Below, piece by piece: positions 34,906 to 37,030 of a DNA stretch of 37,030 nucleotides. Positions within the stretch are counted from its first letter, which is position 1. Every line of letters starts with the position of its first letter. Origin of the DNA: Rheinheimera sp. (GTDB lineage: Bacteria; Pseudomonadota; Gammaproteobacteria; Enterobacterales; Alteromonadaceae); NCBI RefSeq assembly GCF_030824435.1, contig NZ_JAVBXS010000087.1, forward strand, positions 1-37,030, written 5' to 3'. The translations under genes were made by a program, and so were the position numbers. The notes beneath the pieces are model-generated. The model did not search any database and was not told the DNA's origin. It was given only the letters and a program-made list of their open reading frames with translations.

Positions 34906-36270
34906 TTACAAAGTTTCAGCTCTTTGCAATGTTGCCAAAGTGCTTTTAAACCAGCTAAAAGCAATAGCGGCAATAATTATATTGGCGAGCAAAGCACCAC
35001 TATAGACACCAAGCACACCAAACAGCTTGCCACCCAGCCAGGCCATAGGCACATAAAACACAAAAAGCCGCACCACACTAAGGCCAAGGGCGCGCATTGG
35101 TAAATGCAAAGCGTTAAAAGATGAATTGGTTAGAATCACAATGCCCTGCAAACCATAACCCAAAGGCAAAATCCAGATAAAACTGCGGATAAGTGATATC
35201 ACTTCTGGGTCGTCAGAAAACCAGAGTGCTATCCACCAGGCAGCAACAGCCAACAGCAGATACACGGCAAACTGCCAGGCGATAACAAAACGGATACAAA
35301 GCCGGTAACCGGTTTTGACCCGCTCCAGTTTACCAGCCCCCAGATTCTGACTGACAAAAGGCGGCAAGGTCATGGAAAGTGCCAGCACTACTAAACTGGC
35401 AATACTTTCAATGCGGGCACCTACACCATAAGCCGCCACCGCATGGGCACCGTAACTTGCCATCACTGCTGTTAAGATAGCCATAGCCAAAGGTGTCAGC
35501 ATATTAGCGCCTGCTGCCGGCAGGCCTATATGCAAAATTCGTTTACTAATAGTCAAAAATTCAAAAAACGGCTGATGCCCACTATTGATCAGGCCCCTGC
35601 GATAAATAATCAGGTATAAAATCAGACTAAAACTCACCAGCCAGGAAATCAAACTGGCAATAGATGCACCTTCCACTCCCATAGCAGGCACTGGTCCCCA
35701 ACCAAAAATAAGAATGGGATCAAGCACTGCATTGACTAAACCCGAACAGGCCATCATTAAACTGGGCGTTTTAGTGTCACCGGCAGCACGCAGCACGGCG
35801 TTGCCTATCATGGGTGTAATTAAAAACACAGCGCCAAAAAACCACCAGCTCATATAGTCGTGAATAAAAGGCAAGGTATCTTCTTTGGCACCAAGTAGCC
35901 GAAACAGCGGGTCCATCAGCAAATAACCCGCCAGTGACAAAGCCGCCACCAGATAAGCAGACAACCAGAGCGCCGCCAGACCATCCGCTTTTGCCGCTGA
36001 ACTGTCGCCGCTGCCATGCGCTTTGGCTATTAAAGCTGAAGTGCCGATACTTAAACCTATGGCCAGACTAATTACGGTAAAAGTAACAGGAAAAGTAAAA
36101 CTGACTGCCGCCAGCTCTTTGGTGCCGAGCATACTGATAAAAAAGGTGTCGACCAGGTTAAACGACATTAAGGTGATCATGCCAAACAGCATGGGCACCG
36201 TCATCCGGGTTAAAGTGCTTTGAATATCACCCTGAGTCATATCCATTTTTTTTGAAGCAGTATTGCTCAT
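34906..36270 (-). CDS. MATE-family efflux transporter
   Basis: 454 aa with 12 predicted helices in two bundles. The N-terminal PMLFGMITLMSFNLVDTFFIS, LAAVSFTFPV, GNAVLRAAGDTKTPS, the centre LPAAGANMLTPLAMAIL, and VAAYGVGARIESI follow the MATE pattern seen in both halves. It likely exports cationic drugs or metabolites using Na+ or H+. The start is the only good ATG, but its ribosome binding site is weak. Same strand as uvrB, separated by 81 nt. Confidence 0.93.
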   Translation of the reverse strand: MSNTASKKMDMTQGDIQSTLTRMTVPMLFGMITLMSFNLVDTFFISMLGTKELAAVSFTFPVTFTVISLAIGLSIGTSALIAKAHGSGDSSAAKADGLAALWLSAYLVAALSLAGYLLMDPLFRLLGAKEDTLPFIHDYMSWWFFGAVFLITPMIGNAVLRAAGDTKTPSLMMACSGLVNAVLDPILIFGWGPVPAMGVEGASIASLISWLVSFSLILYLIIYRRGLINSGHQPFFEFLTISKRILHIGLPAAGANMLTPLAMAILTAVMASYGAHAVAAYGVGARIESIASLVVLALSMTLPPFVSQNLGAGKLERVKTGYRLCIRFVIAWQFAVYLLLAVAAWWIALWFSDDPEVISLIRSFIWILPLGYGLQGIVILTNSSFNALHLPMRALGLSVVRLFVFYVPMAWLGGKLFGVLGVYSGALLANIIIAAIAFSWFKSTLATLQRAETL

Positions 36271-36911
36271 AAGCTGAGTCTTGAGGCAAGGGTGCGCTAT
36301 TGTAGTGAAAAGTTGCAGTGAGCTCCATCAACAGCAACAACTTTTATATGTAACACCCTTTGTCTGAGCACTGTTGCCGTTGTTGCGCCTTCAGAACATA
36401 AAATCCGCCTTATTGGGAGCTGTCTTTTAAGGCCTGTAGTTATGCACAGCGCAGCCAAAGATCCCTGTCACAAAGTGGCATAGATCCCGGAACAAAGCAG
36501 AATAAGCGTGCATTTTAGACGGCTATCGCACAAAAACAGTTCACAATTGCCATATTGCCGCAATATCCAGCCAATGCTGTGTGTAATTTGTGCTGCGACG
36601 AAAACAACTTTTCATAACTAATTGTTTTTAAATGAGAAAATATTTTTCATTTTAGATATTGATCTGGCGCTAAGCCGCATTTTTGCTGGCTTCACACAGG
36701 AGTGGCACCTGTCATCCACAAAGATATCCACAGATTCTGTGAGTAAAATGCGCTAGCCCTTACCAGCTATACGTTGTAGCCAGATCGACAATAATGCACT
36801 TTTGGATCCGCCCAAAAATGGCAAAAACAGCCTTCATTTGTTACTTTTTCGACACTTTGGCTAAACAATCGGCAAGTGAATCAGAATCAAAGATTTGTGC
36901 GGGTTTAACTG
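36271..36911. other. Non-coding stretch upstream of tRNA-Asn
   Basis: No ORF that I can support. It must contain the MATE promoter at its left end. It holds an AT-rich tract (36602-36660), two DnaA-box-like 9-mers in direct orientation (TCATCCACA 36712-36720 and ATATCCACA 36724-36732, each one mismatch from TTATCCACA), the inverted repeat CACAG-ATT-CTGTG (36729-36741), and five GATC sites (36460, 36483, 36661, 36783, 36805). These may be chance; I see no known RNA family. Confidence 0.5.
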
Positions 36912-36940
36912 TTGACAGCCTCGAATCAGCGCATTAGTAT
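36912..36940 (+). promoter_or_regulatory. Stable-RNA promoter for tRNA-Asn
   Basis: TTGACA (36912-36917), an exact 17-nt spacer and TAGTAT (36935-36940), followed by the GC-rich discriminator GGCGCCCC. This is the form of growth-rate and stringently controlled tRNA promoters. The tRNA begins about 15 nt after the expected start. Confidence 0.85.
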
Positions 36941-36962
36941 GGCGCCCCGTTGCAGACACAGT

Positions 36963-37030
36963 TCCTCAGTAGCTCAGCCGGTTAGAGCGGCGGACTGTTA
37001 ATCCGTAGGTCGTTGGTTCGAGTCCAACCT
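36963..37030 (+). tRNA. tRNA-Asn (GTT), 3' end beyond the window
   Basis: Begins TCCTCAGTAGCTCAG. The anticodon arm GGACT-GTT-AATCC puts anticodon GTT at 36997-36999, and the T arm GGTTCGAGTC is present. The sequence stops before the closing acceptor strand, about 8-10 nt short of the end. The body closely matches enterobacterial tRNA-Asn. Confidence 0.96.

Noticed and set aside
36602-36732. Chromosomal replication origin
   Set aside because: AT-rich tract and two box-like 9-mers exist, but the usual origin neighbours are missing and there are only two imperfect boxes.
1-37030. CRISPR arrays, insertion sequences, prophage or integron attC sites
   Set aside because: No regularly spaced short repeats with unique spacers, no transposase or integrase ORFs. 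The 67-bp and 106-bp hairpin repeats lack attC core sites.

Overview
The window looks like chromosome of a gammaproteobacterium, most likely Rheinheimera or a close relative in the Alteromonadales/Chromatiaceae group. This is inferred from gene order and protein character: a ccmABCDEFGHI operon divergent from fliK plus a short flhB-like gene, and rluB-scpB-scpA-yciO-rnm facing a trp operon with separate trpG and trpD and a fused trpCF. I see no phage, plasmid, IS or CRISPR signature. Nearly all genes are intact and tightly packed; the first gene and the last tRNA are cut by the window edges.

Layout. 1-6103 (minus): System I cytochrome c maturation genes ccmA to ccmI, with overlapping starts and stops. 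6132-8500 (plus): a sigma70-type promoter, a Gln-rich FliK-like hook-length protein and a short protein matching only the C-terminal domain of FlhB. 8688-8882: a 64-residue protein of unknown function, then a bidirectional terminator and two tandem 67-bp hairpin repeats. 9105-13266 (minus): rluB, scpB, scpA, yciO and rnm (rRNA pseudouridylation, chromosome condensation, RNA/nucleotide metabolism).

13474-20562 (plus): a complete trp operon trpE-G-D-CF-B-A. Its leader is the most interesting part of the window. A textbook attenuator (15-residue leader peptide with WWW, then a terminator and an antiterminator) is followed, before trpE, by a second short ORF with a good ribosome binding site and the Trp cluster WRWW. 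That ORF is followed by a strong hairpin and a second terminator-like hairpin. This suggests two attenuators in series. The six enzymes contain only four Trp residues in about 2,236, while the two leader peptides contain six in 42.

20694-23324 (plus): an unrecognised exported protein and an orphan HlyD/RND-type periplasmic adaptor. 23461-25988 (minus): a periplasmic solute-binding-like protein coupled to an M14 zinc carboxypeptidase. 26284-30456 (minus): an RND efflux adaptor/permease pair with a divergent LysR regulator (30548-31447). 31448-31809: non-coding, with two 106-bp repeats and the terminator of an outer-membrane beta-barrel gene (31810-32613, minus). 32821-36270 (minus): uvrB and a MATE transporter. 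36271-36962: about 690 bp without a gene, ending in a strong stable-RNA promoter that drives a tRNA-Asn(GTT) truncated by the window end.
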